Shown: positions 44,458 through 53,470, numbered from the stretch's first letter. The stretch: 64,000 bases of DNA from Iamia sp. SCSIO 61187 (GCF_019443745.1 NZ_CP050948.1:4716001-4780000); one strand, 5' to 3'. A program made the numbers and translations. The notes: a model not told the origin generated them from the letters alone.

Positions 44458-46989
44458 TCAACGGGTCGACCGGCGCCGGGGCGGCGGCGGGGTCGCCGAG
44501 GCGGGGTCGGCCGGCCAGGGGTGCTTGGGGTAGCGGCCGGCCATCTCCCGGCGGACCTCGGCCCAGGATCCGGCCCAGAAGCCGGGCAGGTCGGCGGTGA
44601 CCTGGACGGGCCGGCCGGCGGGCGAGAGCACGTGGACGACGACGGGCACCCGGCCCTCGGCCACCGTCGGGTGCACGGTCGTGCCGAAGAGGTCCTGGGC
44701 CCGGACGTGGATCGCCGGCTCCGTGCCGCCGGCGTCGTAGGCGACGGCGACCTCCTGCCCCGACCCCAGCCGGACCGCCCGGGGGGCGACGGCGTCGAGC
44801 CGGCCCAGCCACGGGTGGCCCAGCCGGGCCCGCAGGGCGGCGAGCACGTCGACGCCCTCGAGGTCCCGGCGCCCCCGGGCGCCGCCGAGCAGCGGGGCCA
44901 GCCAGGTGTCGAGATCGGCGACGAGGGCGTCGTCGGACAGGTCGGGCCAGCCGTCGCCCACCCGGGCCGCGAACACGGCCCGGGCCTGGAGGGCGCGGGC
45001 CCCGTCGGTCCACCCGAGCACGGCGAGCCCGGCGGCCCGGACCCGGTCGAGCAGGGCCGTCGTGGTCGCCGCCCCGGGCTCGGCCCGATCCTCGGACCGG
45101 GACAGGACGAGGGCGCCGAGGCGGCGCTCGGTCACGGCGCGCAGGTCGTCGCGCCCGTCGTCCCAGGTGACGATCGACCGCCGCTCGACCTCGGCCCCGC
45201 CCAGCTCCACGACGTCGGCCTCGTCGAGGGCGGCGGCGATGCGGACCCGGCCGTCACCGCGACCGGCCTCCCGCCGGCCGGTGTCCAGGTCGGCGATGAC
45301 CAGGAAGGGCTCGTCGCCGAGGGGGTCGCCGTCGGGCACCCAGGCCCCGATGCCGTTGCGGAGCCGGTAGCGCCGGCCGCTGCGGGCCTGGGCGATGCGG
45401 TCGGGGTAGGCGAGGCCGAGCAGGGGTCCGGCTGCGGTCAGGTCGACGCCGGGCTGACGGCGGATCCCGGCCCGGCGGGCGACCTGGGTGGCGCGGCGGC
45501 GCACGGTCCGGACCGCGTCGCGGTCGGCCCGGGGGTGCGACGCCCGGTCGTCGGCCAGCAGGCGCAGCCGCTCGGCGGCGTCGACGGGCACCTCGTCGGG
45601 CCGGCCCCGCAGGACGTCGCGCTCCTCGAGCAGGCAGGCCAGCAGGCACGCCTCCCAGCCCCGCCCGGCGCCGGCCCCGGCGAGGACCATCCGGGCCAGC
45701 CGGGGGTGCAGGGGCAGGTCGGCGAGGGCCCGCCCGCGCTCGGTCACCCGGCCGTCGGCGTCGAGCGCACCCAGGGAGCGGAGGAGGGCGCGCCCCTCGG
45801 CCAGGGCCGGCGGAGGCGGGGCGTCGAGGAACCGCAGCTCGTCGTCGGCCGCCGCCCACACCGCCAGCTCGAGGGCGAGGGGGGCCAGGTCGACCTGCTC
45901 GATCTCGGGGGTGGCGAACCGCGGGCGGGCGGCGTGCTCGACCCGGGACCAGAGCCGGTGGGCCACGCCCGGCTCGGTGCGCCCGGCCCGACCGGCGCGC
46001 TGGTCGGCCGAGGCCTTCGAGGCCGTCACCGTGACGAGCCGGGTGAGCCCTGTGCGCGGGTCGAGGCGGGGCACCCGCGCCCGCCCGGCGTCGACGACGA
46101 TCCGCACCCCGGCGACGGTGAGGCTGGTCTCGGCGATGTCGGTGGCCAGCACCACCCGGCGGCGGCCGGGCGGGGACGGGGCGAGGGCCCGATCCTGGTC
46201 CTGGCGCGGCAGGGACCCGAACAGCGGCCGCACGTCGACGCCCGCCCCGAGCCCGGCGCCGCCCAGGGCGGTCGCCGCCCGGCGGATGTCGGCCGCGCCG
46301 GGGAGGAACACGAGCACGTCGCCGGGATCGTCGCGCAGCGCCGCCGCCACCACCCGGGCCACGTGGGCGTCGAAGCGCTCGCGGTCGCGTGGTGGCACCC
46401 ACCGCACGTCGACCGGGTGGGCCCGGCCCTCGCTGGCGACCACCGGCGCCGGGTCGCCGTCGGCGCCGAGGGCGGCGGCCACCCGGCCGGTGTCGATCGT
46501 GGCCGACATGGCCAGCAGCCGCAGGTCCGGGCAGAGGGCGGTGCGGGCGTCGAGGGCCAGGGCGAGGGCCAGGTCGGTGTGGATGCTGCGCTCGTGGACC
46601 TCGTCGAAGACCACGAGACCGGTCCCCTCGAGCGACGGGTCCCGCTGGAGGCGGCGGACGAGGATCCCCTCGGTCACCACCTCGACCCGCGTCGCCCGGG
46701 AGGTCACGTCCTCGTCGCGGGTCCGGTACCCGGCGGTGCGCCCGACGTCCTCGCCGAGCAGGTCCGCCATGCGGCGCGCCGCGGCCCGGGCCGCGAGCCG
46801 CCGGGGCTCGAGCACGACGATCCGGCGGCCGGCGAGCCACGGCTCGTCCAGGAGCCGGAGCGGCACCACGGTCGTCTTGCCGGCCCCGGGAGGGGCGCGC
46901 AGGACCGCGACGCCCGCGTCGGCCAGCGCCGCCCGCACACCGGGGACGACCTCCTCGACCGGGAGCCCGGTGGGCGCCACGGTCGTCAC
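44458..46989 (-). CDS. hrpB: ATP-dependent DEAH-box helicase HrpB
   Basis: 843 residues, close to the usual 800-850. Walker A PPGAGKTTVVPLRLLDEPW, EPRRLAARAAARRMADLLGE, VVTEGILVRRLQRDPSL, DEVHERSIHTDLALAL (DEVH box), LLAMSATID, VFLPGAADIRRA, VLATDIAETSLTVAGVRIVVD and DQRAGRAGRTEPGVAHRLW. The HrpB C-terminal domain is present (PKHPWPADP at the end). Its RNA substrate and role are poorly known in bacteria. Confidence 0.92.
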   Translation of the reverse strand: MTTVAPTGLPVEEVVPGVRAALADAGVAVLRAPPGAGKTTVVPLRLLDEPWLAGRRIVVLEPRRLAARAAARRMADLLGEDVGRTAGYRTRDEDVTSRATRVEVVTEGILVRRLQRDPSLEGTGLVVFDEVHERSIHTDLALALALDARTALCPDLRLLAMSATIDTGRVAAALGADGDPAPVVASEGRAHPVDVRWVPPRDRERFDAHVARVVAAALRDDPGDVLVFLPGAADIRRAATALGGAGLGAGVDVRPLFGSLPRQDQDRALAPSPPGRRRVVLATDIAETSLTVAGVRIVVDAGRARVPRLDPRTGLTRLVTVTASKASADQRAGRAGRTEPGVAHRLWSRVEHAARPRFATPEIEQVDLAPLALELAVWAAADDELRFLDAPPPPALAEGRALLRSLGALDADGRVTERGRALADLPLHPRLARMVLAGAGAGRGWEACLLACLLEERDVLRGRPDEVPVDAAERLRLLADDRASHPRADRDAVRTVRRRATQVARRAGIRRQPGVDLTAAGPLLGLAYPDRIAQARSGRRYRLRNGIGAWVPDGDPLGDEPFLVIADLDTGRREAGRGDGRVRIAAALDEADVVELGGAEVERRSIVTWDDGRDDLRAVTERRLGALVLSRSEDRAEPGAATTTALLDRVRAAGLAVLGWTDGARALQARAVFAARVGDGWPDLSDDALVADLDTWLAPLLGGARGRRDLEGVDVLAALRARLGHPWLGRLDAVAPRAVRLGSGQEVAVAYDAGGTEPAIHVRAQDLFGTTVHPTVAEGRVPVVVHVLSPAGRPVQVTADLPGFWAGSWAEVRREMAGRYPKHPWPADPASATPPPPRRRSTR

Positions 46990-47130
46990 GGGCGCCTCCG
47001 GCCGGGCCGGGGGGCGCCGGCTCGGGTGCGGGGGGTGGGACCGGGCACGTCGTCTCCTGTTCCGACCCCGCCGCCCACGGGGCCCGGCGAACCTACCGCT
47101 CCGCGATGTCGCCGCCGCCCCTCCGGGCCG

Positions 47131-47136
47131 TAGGTT
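47131..47136 (+). promoter_or_regulatory. -10 box TAGGTT upstream of the dsbB operon
   Basis: TAGGTT six bases before GTG 47143, the first codon of a 38-codon frame that ends in a GTGA overlap with the DsbB-like gene. Confidence 0.5.
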
Positions 47137-47142
47137 GCCCCT

Positions 47143-47259
47143 GTGGACGGCGCCGACATCCGCAGCACCGGGACCCCCGACCCGTCGCCGGCCGGCCCGC
47201 TCCCCGGAGGCCCCCGACGGGCCACCGGCCGCCGGCGCCGCCCCCCGGCCGCACCGTGA
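47143..47259 (+). CDS. Possible 38-residue upstream ORF coupled to the DsbB-like gene
   Basis: It begins at GTG six bases after TAGGTT and ends with TGA 47257-47259, overlapping the GTG start of the DsbB-like gene (GTGA). The peptide is Pro/Arg/Gly-rich with no known motif and might be only a leader that delivers ribosomes to the next start, since that start has no ribosome site of its own. Support is positional only. Confidence 0.35.
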   Translation: MDGADIRSTGTPDPSPAGPLPGGPRRATGRRRRPPAAP

Positions 47260-47807
47260 GCACCGGCGACGTCACCTCGATCCTCGCCGTGCTGGCCACC
47301 GTCGGCGCCGTGGCCGGGATCGGCGGGGCCGTGGCGTCGGTCCTGCCCGGGATCGGTCCCCGGCTGCGGGCCGCCGTCGCCGGCCAGGGCGTGCCCCTCG
47401 CCTGGCTGGTCGCCGTCGTCGCCACCGCCGGCAGCCTGCACCTCTCGGAGGGCGCGAGCTTCGTGCCGTGCCGGCTCTGCTGGTTCCAGCGCATCGCCAT
47501 GTACCCGCTCGTGATCGTGCTCGGCGTGGGGTGGGTGCGCCGCGAGGCGGGGGCCCGGCTCACCGGGGCGGTGCTGGCCGGGCTCGGCCTCCTCGTCAAC
47601 CTCTGGCACGTGGCCATCGAGCTGCGGCCGAGCCTCGAGGGCAGCTCCTGCGACCCGGCGACGCCGTGCTCGTTCCGGTGGATCGAGGTGTACGGCTTCT
47701 GGACCATCCCCCGCATGGCCACCGTCGCCTTCGGCCTCGTCCTCCTCGCCCTGGCCCTCGACGGGCCCCTTCGTCCGCGTCCCTCCCAGGAGGTCTCCGC
47801 CCCATGA
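47256..47807 (+). CDS. DsbB/BdbC-like disulfide bond formation protein
   Basis: 183 residues from GTG 47256. Four or five membrane helices, the redox pair CRLC in FVPCRLCWFQRIAMYPL, and a second pair in SCDPATPCSFRWIEVYGFWT, which match DsbB/BdbC. It passes electrons from a thiol oxidase to quinone. The next gene, a membrane-anchored thioredoxin-fold protein, overlaps by ATGA and is the probable partner. Confidence 0.87.
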   Translation: MSTGDVTSILAVLATVGAVAGIGGAVASVLPGIGPRLRAAVAGQGVPLAWLVAVVATAGSLHLSEGASFVPCRLCWFQRIAMYPLVIVLGVGWVRREAGARLTGAVLAGLGLLVNLWHVAIELRPSLEGSSCDPATPCSFRWIEVYGFWTIPRMATVAFGLVLLALALDGPLRPRPSQEVSAP

Positions 47808-48523
47808 GCCACAAGCCCCCCAAGGGCCGCCCCCTCGCCGGCGCCAGCCGCATCGAGTCCGCCCGCACCGGCCCGCAGATCCCGCTCTTCGCGGTCGCCG
47901 TGGGCGTCTTGGTCCTCGTGCTCGTCGCCGCCGGGATCGTCATCGCCGTCGGTGGCGGCGACGACGGCTCGGACGGGGGCACCCTCGCCCCCGGCGACCA
48001 GGCGTTCGGCCCCGTCACCGCCACCGGGAACCCCCTCCCCGAGTACGACGACCAGGCCGCTGAGGACCCCGCCGTCGGCCTGCCCGCCCCCGAGCTGGTG
48101 GGGGAGACGCCCTCGGGCGAGCCCATCACCATCGACCCGTCCGAGGGCCCCATGGTCGTCGTCTTCCTGGCCCACTGGTGCCCGCACTGCCAGGCCGAGG
48201 TGCCCCGCATCGTCGAGCTGGCCGACGACCAGGCGGAGATCGCCGGCGTGCCGTTCGTCGCCGTCCTGACCGGCAGCGACCCCAACGTCGAGAACTTCCC
48301 GCCCGGCGAGTGGCTGGCCCGCGAGGGCTGGCCCGCCGGCGCCATGGTCGACACCGAGCCCGAGCCGGGCCAGGTGCCGGTCGCCCTGTCGGCCTACGGG
48401 CTCTCGGGGTACCCGTTCCTGGTCGGCATCGACGCCGAGGGCAACGTGGCCGCCCGCTCGTCGGGCGAGCTGGGCGAGGACGGCTTGCAGGACTTCTTCG
48501 CCCAGCTGGCGCCCCCCGGCTGA
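47804..48523 (+). CDS. Membrane-anchored thioredoxin-fold protein (TlpA/DsbA-like)
   Basis: 239 residues. N-terminal basic tail, one membrane helix (LFAVAVGVLVLVLVAAGIVI), a Gly/Asp-rich linker, then a thioredoxin domain with active site VVVFLAHWCPHCQAEVPRIV (CPHC as in DsbA) and the cis-proline in GLSGYPFLVGID. CPHC and the adjacent DsbB homologue point to oxidative folding of exported proteins rather than reduction. Start ATG overlaps the stop of the previous gene. Confidence 0.88.
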   Translation: MSHKPPKGRPLAGASRIESARTGPQIPLFAVAVGVLVLVLVAAGIVIAVGGGDDGSDGGTLAPGDQAFGPVTATGNPLPEYDDQAAEDPAVGLPAPELVGETPSGEPITIDPSEGPMVVVFLAHWCPHCQAEVPRIVELADDQAEIAGVPFVAVLTGSDPNVENFPPGEWLAREGWPAGAMVDTEPEPGQVPVALSAYGLSGYPFLVGIDAEGNVAARSSGELGEDGLQDFFAQLAPPG

Positions 48524-48614
48524 CCGTCCGCCGCACCGTCGGTGGGCCCGGGCTCGCCGGGGTGTCCCCAATCACCCGTCGACAGGTGAAACGGGCTGAA
48601 ATACGCTCACGTGC

Positions 48615-49139
48615 ATGAAGAGCACCCCCCATCGTGCCCGCCCGCTCGGAGCCGCCCTCGTGCTCGCCGTCCTCCTCCTGGCCGCCGCCGGGTGCGGGGA
48701 CGGCGAGACGCCCGAGGACGCCCTGCGGGACGCAGCCCCCGGCGACTGCCTCGCCGCCCCCGAGGACCTCGACGACGACTACGAGGTCGTCGCCTGCGAC
48801 GAGGCGGCCGACTACGAGGTCCTGCTGACCGTGGACGAGCGGCTCCCCGACGACCCCACCGGCGAGACCCCCACCCCCTGCGACGGGGAGCAGGCCTACG
48901 ACTACGGGCTCTCGCTCACCCAGGGCGACCCGTTCAGCCTGTGCCTCCAGCAGCTCCCCCAGGAGGGGGACTGCGTGTACCAGGGCCGCTACATCGCGTG
49001 CGAGGACGGCGGCGGTGACGTCGTCGCCGCCGTCCTCCCCGACACCACCGACCCGGCCGCGTGCCCCTCGCCCGGCGCCCGGGGCCGGGTGTACGAGGAG
49101 GACGAGGTCGTCGTGTGCCTCAGCGCCAACGCCCCCTGA
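48615..49139 (+). CDS. Small cysteine-containing lipoprotein
   Basis: 174 residues from ATG 48615, seven bases after TACGCT (48602-48607). Signal peptide with lipobox AAGC (ALVLAVLLLAAAGCGDGETP). The mature part is acidic and has at least eight cysteines in pairs (GDCLAAP, VVACDEA, PTPCDGE, SLCLQQL, GDCVYQG, IACEDG, AACPSP, VVCLSA), suggesting disulfide-stabilised repeats like septum-formation-type extracellular proteins. Placement after the Dsb pair fits a need for disulfides. Confidence 0.7.
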   Translation: MKSTPHRARPLGAALVLAVLLLAAAGCGDGETPEDALRDAAPGDCLAAPEDLDDDYEVVACDEAADYEVLLTVDERLPDDPTGETPTPCDGEQAYDYGLSLTQGDPFSLCLQQLPQEGDCVYQGRYIACEDGGGDVVAAVLPDTTDPAACPSPGARGRVYEEDEVVVCLSANAP

Positions 49140-49166
49140 CCGGCGGGCACCCGAGCCGGGACCGCT

Positions 49167-50162
49167 TCAGACCCCGGGGAGCTCCGGGGGGAGGCCGAAC
49201 CGGGCGAAGTGGGACCACCCGAACGTGGTGATCTCGGCGATGCGCTCGCCCTCGACCCGGATCACGTCGAGCTTGAAGGCGCGGAAGCGGGTGTCGCCCG
49301 GGCGGCGCAGGTAGCTGCCGGCGGCCGGGAGGCGGTTGGCCCGGGTCGGCAGGGCCCGCCAGTCGCCCTCGCGCTCGGGCCCGAAGGCCCGCTCGAGGAG
49401 GGTGCGCAGGTCGTCGAGACCGGTGAAGACCGCAGGGGCGGGCGGCATGGTGATGCGGATGTCCTCGGTCGCGCAGGCCAGGGCGAGGGCGGCGTCACCC
49501 TCGTCGTTGGCCCGGACGAACCGGGCCAGCAGGTCCCGCTCGGCCGCGCCGACCTCGGGGGCCGACCAGTCGGCCCGCCGCTCGGGCAGCCGCTGCTGGA
49601 GCGTGGCCCGGGCCCGCTGCACGGCGCTGTTGGCCGCGGCCACCGTCGTCTCGAGGGCCTCGGCCGTCTCGACCGCGCTCCACCCGAGGACGTCGCGGGC
49701 GATGAGCGCGGCGCGCTGCCGGGGCGGCAGGGCCTGGAGGGCGACCAGAAACGTGAGCTCGATGGTCTCCCGATCGATCACCGTGGCGTCCGGTCCGTCG
49801 TCGGCGGCGGCGGCCTCGTCGAGCAGGGCGTCCGGGTAGGGCTGGAGCCAGGCCACCTCGGCGGCGGTCCCGGTGATGGGCCGGCGCCTCCGGCGCCGGA
49901 TCTGGTCGAGGCACACGTTGGTGCACACCCGGTAGAGCCAGGCCCGCAGGTTGCCCCCTCCGGCGGCGATCCGCGCCCGGTGGCTCCAGGCCCGCAGCAG
50001 CGCCTCCTGGACGGCGTCCTCGGCCTCCTCGTAGGACGCGAGCATCCGGTAGCAGTGGACGTGGAGCTCGCGGTGGTGGCGCTGGGCCACCGCCGCGAAC
50101 GCCTGGTCGTCGCCGGCGAGGGCGGCGGCGACGACCGGGTCCGGTCCGCCGGGGTCGCTCAC
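49167..50162 (-). CDS. ECF-type RNA polymerase sigma factor with SnoaL-like C-terminal domain
   Basis: 331 residues from GTG 50162. Sigma region 2 (FAAVAQRHHRELHVHCYRML, ASYEEAEDAVQEALLRAWSH, LRAWLYRVCTNVCLDQIRRR) and region 4 (ALQALPPRQRAALIARDVLG, WSAVETAEALETTVAAANSA) are followed by about 130 residues of a SnoaL/NTF2-like domain, as in SigG/SigJ and ECF41-like groups, where it replaces a separate anti-sigma factor. The VOC gene upstream overlaps it by GTGA, so a small-molecule or stress signal is likely. Confidence 0.87.
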   Translation of the reverse strand: MSDPGGPDPVVAAALAGDDQAFAAVAQRHHRELHVHCYRMLASYEEAEDAVQEALLRAWSHRARIAAGGGNLRAWLYRVCTNVCLDQIRRRRRRPITGTAAEVAWLQPYPDALLDEAAAADDGPDATVIDRETIELTFLVALQALPPRQRAALIARDVLGWSAVETAEALETTVAAANSAVQRARATLQQRLPERRADWSAPEVGAAERDLLARFVRANDEGDAALALACATEDIRITMPPAPAVFTGLDDLRTLLERAFGPEREGDWRALPTRANRLPAAGSYLRRPGDTRFRAFKLDVIRVEGERIAEITTFGWSHFARFGLPPELPGV

Positions 50163-50572
50163 GACGCCGCCCGGCTGGCGATCTCCTGGAGCAGCCAGAC
50201 GTTGCCGTCGGGGTCGGACAGCTCGGCGAAGGTGGCGTAGTCCTGGCGCCGGGGGTCGACGCCGTCGGCCCGACCCTCGGCGCCGAAGTGGAACGGGTCG
50301 CCGACCTCGACGCCCCGGCCCCGCAGGTCGGCCACCGCCGCCTCGATCTCGGTGACGACGAGGTGGAGGCCCTGGGCCGAGCCCGGCTCGGCCGTGGTGA
50401 TCCCGGTGCCGAACCCGACCGAGCAGGCCGAGCCCGGGGGCGTCAGCTGGACGATGCGGAAGTCGCCGGCCCGGTGGTCGGTGTCGCAGGTGAACCCCAC
50501 CTGCTCGTAGAACGCCTTGCTCCGGTCGATGTCGGTCACGGGGATGATGACCAGCTCGAGCTGCATGTCCAT
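50159..50572 (-). CDS. VOC-superfamily protein, co-transcribed with the sigma factor
   Basis: 137 residues from ATG 50572, preceded by CAGGAGG. It opens MQLELVIIPVTDIDRSKAFY and continues EQVGFTCDTDHRAGDFRIVQ, the glyoxalase-like fold in the form often annotated as a glyoxalase or bleomycin-resistance relative; FAELSDPDGNVWLLQEIA closes it with the metal-type Glu. Its stop overlaps the sigma factor start. Confidence 0.84.
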   Translation of the reverse strand: MDMQLELVIIPVTDIDRSKAFYEQVGFTCDTDHRAGDFRIVQLTPPGSACSVGFGTGITTAEPGSAQGLHLVVTEIEAAVADLRGRGVEVGDPFHFGAEGRADGVDPRRQDYATFAELSDPDGNVWLLQEIASRAAS

Positions 50573-50612
50573 GGGTGTGCCTCCTGGGGACGGGCGGGCG
50601 GGTGCCCGCTCA

Positions 50613-50639
50613 CCTCGTGCAACGACACCGAGCACGAGG
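50613..50639. promoter_or_regulatory. Inverted repeat upstream of the VOC/sigma operon
   Basis: CCTCGTGC and GCACGAGG with an 11-base spacer, about 41 bases upstream of the VOC start. A further CCTCGTGC occurs near 50660. Candidate operator, possibly for autoregulation. Confidence 0.4.
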
Positions 50640-50710
50640 ACTCATCGGTCGCCCGATGACCTCGTGCGACGCAGGCGAACCTGCGCCCCGCCGACGACAT
50701 CGACCACCTC

Positions 50711-51670
50711 CTACGCGCCGGCGAGGCGCTCGATCACGGGCTCCATGGCGTCGAGGTCGGCCAGCGACAGCCCGATGCCGCTGATGCCGAGCGTCTCGCG
50801 CCGCTCGACCAGGTCGTCGACGATCTGCTCGACCGTGCCGCACAGGGCGTGGGGGGAGCGCAGCGACTCCTCGGCCGGGATGCCGAAGGCGGGGGCGAGC
50901 GCCTCGGCCGTCCCCTGGCGGTCGTCGGTGACGACGACGACGTGGATCCGGGTCTGCAGCTCGAGGCCGGCGTAGCGGTCCCCGGCGGCGGCGTGGATCC
51001 AGCGCAGCTTCTGGATCGTCGCCGCCTCGGTGGCGCTGGGGCCGGCGGCGGCGTCGATCACGCCCTTGGCCAGCTTCGGGTTGAGCCCGACCACGTCGGC
51101 GTGGCGACCGGCCACCTCCAGCACCCTCCTCCCCCCTCCGCCGATGACGATGGGGAGGTCCGACGACGGCTTGGGGCTGCCGGACAGGCCGTCGATCCGG
51201 TAGTGCTCGCCGTGGAAGGTGCACGGGCCCTCGGAGAAGAGGCCGCGGACGACCTGGACCGCCTCCTCCAGGCGGTCCACCCGCACCGGGGCCGGGTCCA
51301 GGGCGATGCCGGCGTGCTCGTAGTCCGTCGTCATCCACCCGGCGCCCAGCCCCAGCTCGAAGCGCCCCTCGGAGAGGATGTCGAGCGTCGCCGCCTCCTT
51401 GGCCAGCACCGCCGGGTGGCGGAAGTCGTTGCAGAAGACGAGGGCGCCGACCCGGAGCGTGGTGGTGGCGTCGGCCGCGGCCATGAGGGCGGCGATGGGC
51501 GCCAGCTGGTCGTCGAGGTGGTCCGAGACCGTCATCCGGTAGGCCCCGATGCCCTCGAGCCGGCGGGCCAGGGCCGTCCACGACGCCTTGTCCATCTCGG
51601 GCGGCGAGGAGCACTGCACCCCGAACCGGAAGGGCTTGGGGTCGGGCAGCGGCACGGCGGTCTCGGGCAC
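50711..51670 (-). CDS. F420-type LLM class oxidoreductase
   Basis: 319 residues from GTG 51670. Luciferase-like barrel: PFRFGVQCSSPPEMDKASWT, IGAYRMTVSDHLDDQLAPIA, LRVGALVFCNDFRHPAVLAK, LDILSEGRFELGLGAGWMTT, GITLDP-like region GIALDPAPVRVDRLEEAV, and DLPIVIGGGGRRVLEVAGRH. The pattern matches TIGR03621-like F420-dependent proteins of Actinobacteria. A perfect 12-base palindrome CGAATGCATTCG overlaps the start codon (51670-51681) and may be an operator. Confidence 0.85.
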   Translation of the reverse strand: MPETAVPLPDPKPFRFGVQCSSPPEMDKASWTALARRLEGIGAYRMTVSDHLDDQLAPIAALMAAADATTTLRVGALVFCNDFRHPAVLAKEAATLDILSEGRFELGLGAGWMTTDYEHAGIALDPAPVRVDRLEEAVQVVRGLFSEGPCTFHGEHYRIDGLSGSPKPSSDLPIVIGGGGRRVLEVAGRHADVVGLNPKLAKGVIDAAAGPSATEAATIQKLRWIHAAAGDRYAGLELQTRIHVVVVTDDRQGTAEALAPAFGIPAEESLRSPHALCGTVEQIVDDLVERRETLGISGIGLSLADLDAMEPVIERLAGA

Positions 51671-51741
51671 GAATGCATTCGACCACGCCGCCGCGGTCCG
51701 GGTCACAGCCCTCCGCCGGCCGCCGGTCGGTGCCGGCCGGA

Positions 51742-52722
51742 TCAGCCGGCGGCGAGGGCGGCGCGGATGCTGCGGTCGAAGGCGACCTGGGCGGCGTCGA
51801 AGCCCCCGCTGCCGGCCAGGTGGGCGGGGGCGCCGCCCAGGGCGTCGACGAGGTGCCGCCGGCCCTGGCGGCCCCACTCGTCCTCGACCCACCGCTCGAG
51901 GAAGTGCGGCTCGCGCTCGGCGTGGGTCCGGGGCCGGGTCGTGGCGATGGCCGCGAGCATCGCCTCCGTCAGCTCGGGGATGCCGGCCCCCGTGCGGGCG
52001 CTGGTGCGGTGGATCTCGGGCGGGTCGGCGTCGAAGGGGCGGGCCAGGCCGAGGCTCCCCTTGAGCTGGTGGTAGCTGCTCTCGGCGCTGGGCTCGTCGC
52101 ACTTGTTGAGGATGAAGGCGTCGGGGACCTCGATGATCCCGGCCTTGAGGAACTGCACCTCGTCGCCGCCGAGGGGCTGGAGCACCAGGTAGACCCGGTC
52201 GGCCAGGTGGCGGACGTCGGCTTCGCTCTGGCCGATGCCGACGGTCTCGACCACCACGCACCGGAAGAGACGGGTCAGCAGCCGGCAGACCTGGAACGTC
52301 GAGGGCGACAGCCCACCCAGCTCGGTCGCCGACGCCTGGCTGCGGAAGTAGAGGCGGCGCTCGTCGAGCGGGGCGCGCATCCGGGTCCGGTCGCCGAGGA
52401 GCGACCCGCCCGAGATGTGGCTCGAGGGGTCGACGGCGACGACGGCGATCGACAGGTCGGGGTCGGCGGCGAGGGCGTCGAGGGTCAGCCGGGCCAGGAG
52501 GGACGACTTGCCCGACCCGGGCGTGCCGGTGACGCCCAGCACGACGCACTCGGGACCAGGGTCGACGTCGAGGGCCGCCAGCACCCGGGCCCGGTCGTCG
52601 GCGGCCGCCGGCCGGGAGTCCTCGAAGACGCCGATGAGGCGGGAGACGGCGGCCTTCTCGCGCTCGCGGGCCCGGGCGACGAGGTCGGCCAGCTCGTGGT
52701 CGGCGGCGGGGAGGGCGCTCAC
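51742..52722 (-). CDS. meaB: MeaB/ArgK-type G-protein chaperone of methylmalonyl-CoA mutase
   Basis: 326 residues from GTG 52722, seven bases after TACGGT (52730-52735). Walker A VLGVTGTPGSGKSSLLARLT, VVAVDPSSHISGGSLLGDRT, RSQASATELGGLSPSTFQVC, ETVGIGQSEADVRHLADRVY and NKCD; C-terminal dimerisation helices include HFLERWVEDEWGRQ. MeaB loads and protects the B12 cofactor of methylmalonyl-CoA mutase or related mutases. The mutase genes are not in this window. Confidence 0.9.
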   Translation of the reverse strand: MSALPAADHELADLVARAREREKAAVSRLIGVFEDSRPAAADDRARVLAALDVDPGPECVVLGVTGTPGSGKSSLLARLTLDALAADPDLSIAVVAVDPSSHISGGSLLGDRTRMRAPLDERRLYFRSQASATELGGLSPSTFQVCRLLTRLFRCVVVETVGIGQSEADVRHLADRVYLVLQPLGGDEVQFLKAGIIEVPDAFILNKCDEPSAESSYHQLKGSLGLARPFDADPPEIHRTSARTGAGIPELTEAMLAAIATTRPRTHAEREPHFLERWVEDEWGRQGRRHLVDALGGAPAHLAGSGGFDAAQVAFDRSIRAALAAG

Positions 52723-52999
52723 CCGACCGACCGTAGGGGCTGCCGCCCGGGCTCCCGAACCCGTCGCGTCCGGCTCCTGCCGCGCCGGGCCGCGTGGGCG
52801 GCCATCGCCGTTCTGACACCGCTCCCGGCCAGCCGTGTCGCCTGGCGCGAACAGAACCGAGGATGGCGACGGAGGTCGATCGATGAGCAAGACCAGCCGG
52901 CTTCGTGGCCGGGGCGCCCGGACCCGATGGGCTCCGCATCGGCGAGACCCACCGCTCTCCAGTGTCGTTCGGGGCAGGCAGACATCGTGTGACGCGGCG
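52723..52999. other. Gap between MeaB and MarR genes
   Basis: 277 bases. Apart from the MeaB -10 box I see no convincing gene. An ATG at 52883 after GGAGG opens a frame that runs on through the MarR gene in antisense; the 30-odd residues before that overlap are Arg-rich and resemble nothing known. Confidence 0.35.
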
Positions 53000-53470
53000 C
53001 TACGACCCGGCGAACCAGCCGGGGACGTCGAACCGCACCGCTCCGCCGTCGGGGCCGAGGAGGGCACCCAGGGTCCGTTCCAGACCGGCGATCCGCCGCT
53101 CGCCCACCTCGGCGATCCAGCGGTCCCGCAGCTCGCCGAGGATCCGCCCCGACCGGACGAGGCAATCGTGCCCGGCGGGGGTCAGGACGATCACCTGGCG
53201 CCGCCCGTCGCGGTCGTCGGCGGTGCGGTCGACGTAGCCCAGCTGCTCGAGCCGGGCGACGGTGCGGGCGGCGGCCTGCTTGGTCACGCCGAGGGCGTCG
53301 GCCAGCGTGCCCGGGCTCGTCGCCCCGCGACCGATGGCCTGGAGGGCGAACCCGTGCGTGGGGCGGACGTCGGGGTGGCCCTCGGCGGACAGCTGGGCGT
53401 GGAGGTCGTCGATCAGGGCCCGGAAGCCGGCCAGCAGGAGGAGGGGCAGCTCGGCTCCGGGCTCGCTCAC
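53000..53470 (-). CDS. MarR-family transcriptional regulator
   Basis: 156 residues from GTG 53470. ELPLLLLAGFRALIDDLHAQ, HPDVRPTHGFALQAIGRGAT, then the winged helix TLADALGVTKQAAARTVARL and YVDRTADDRDGRRQVIVLTP. An ATG at 53505 is in frame but lies inside the palindromic operator region. Divergent from a small cupin gene, with strong nested inverted repeats between them. Confidence 0.85.
   Translation of the reverse strand: MSEPGAELPLLLLAGFRALIDDLHAQLSAEGHPDVRPTHGFALQAIGRGATSPGTLADALGVTKQAAARTVARLEQLGYVDRTADDRDGRRQVIVLTPAGHDCLVRSGRILGELRDRWIAEVGERRIAGLERTLGALLGPDGGAVRFDVPGWFAGS

Noticed and set aside
50711-52939. A 742-residue fusion on the minus strand
   Set aside because: Only 50711-51670 has the LLM oxidoreductase sequence; the remainder is an out-of-frame shadow of meaB.
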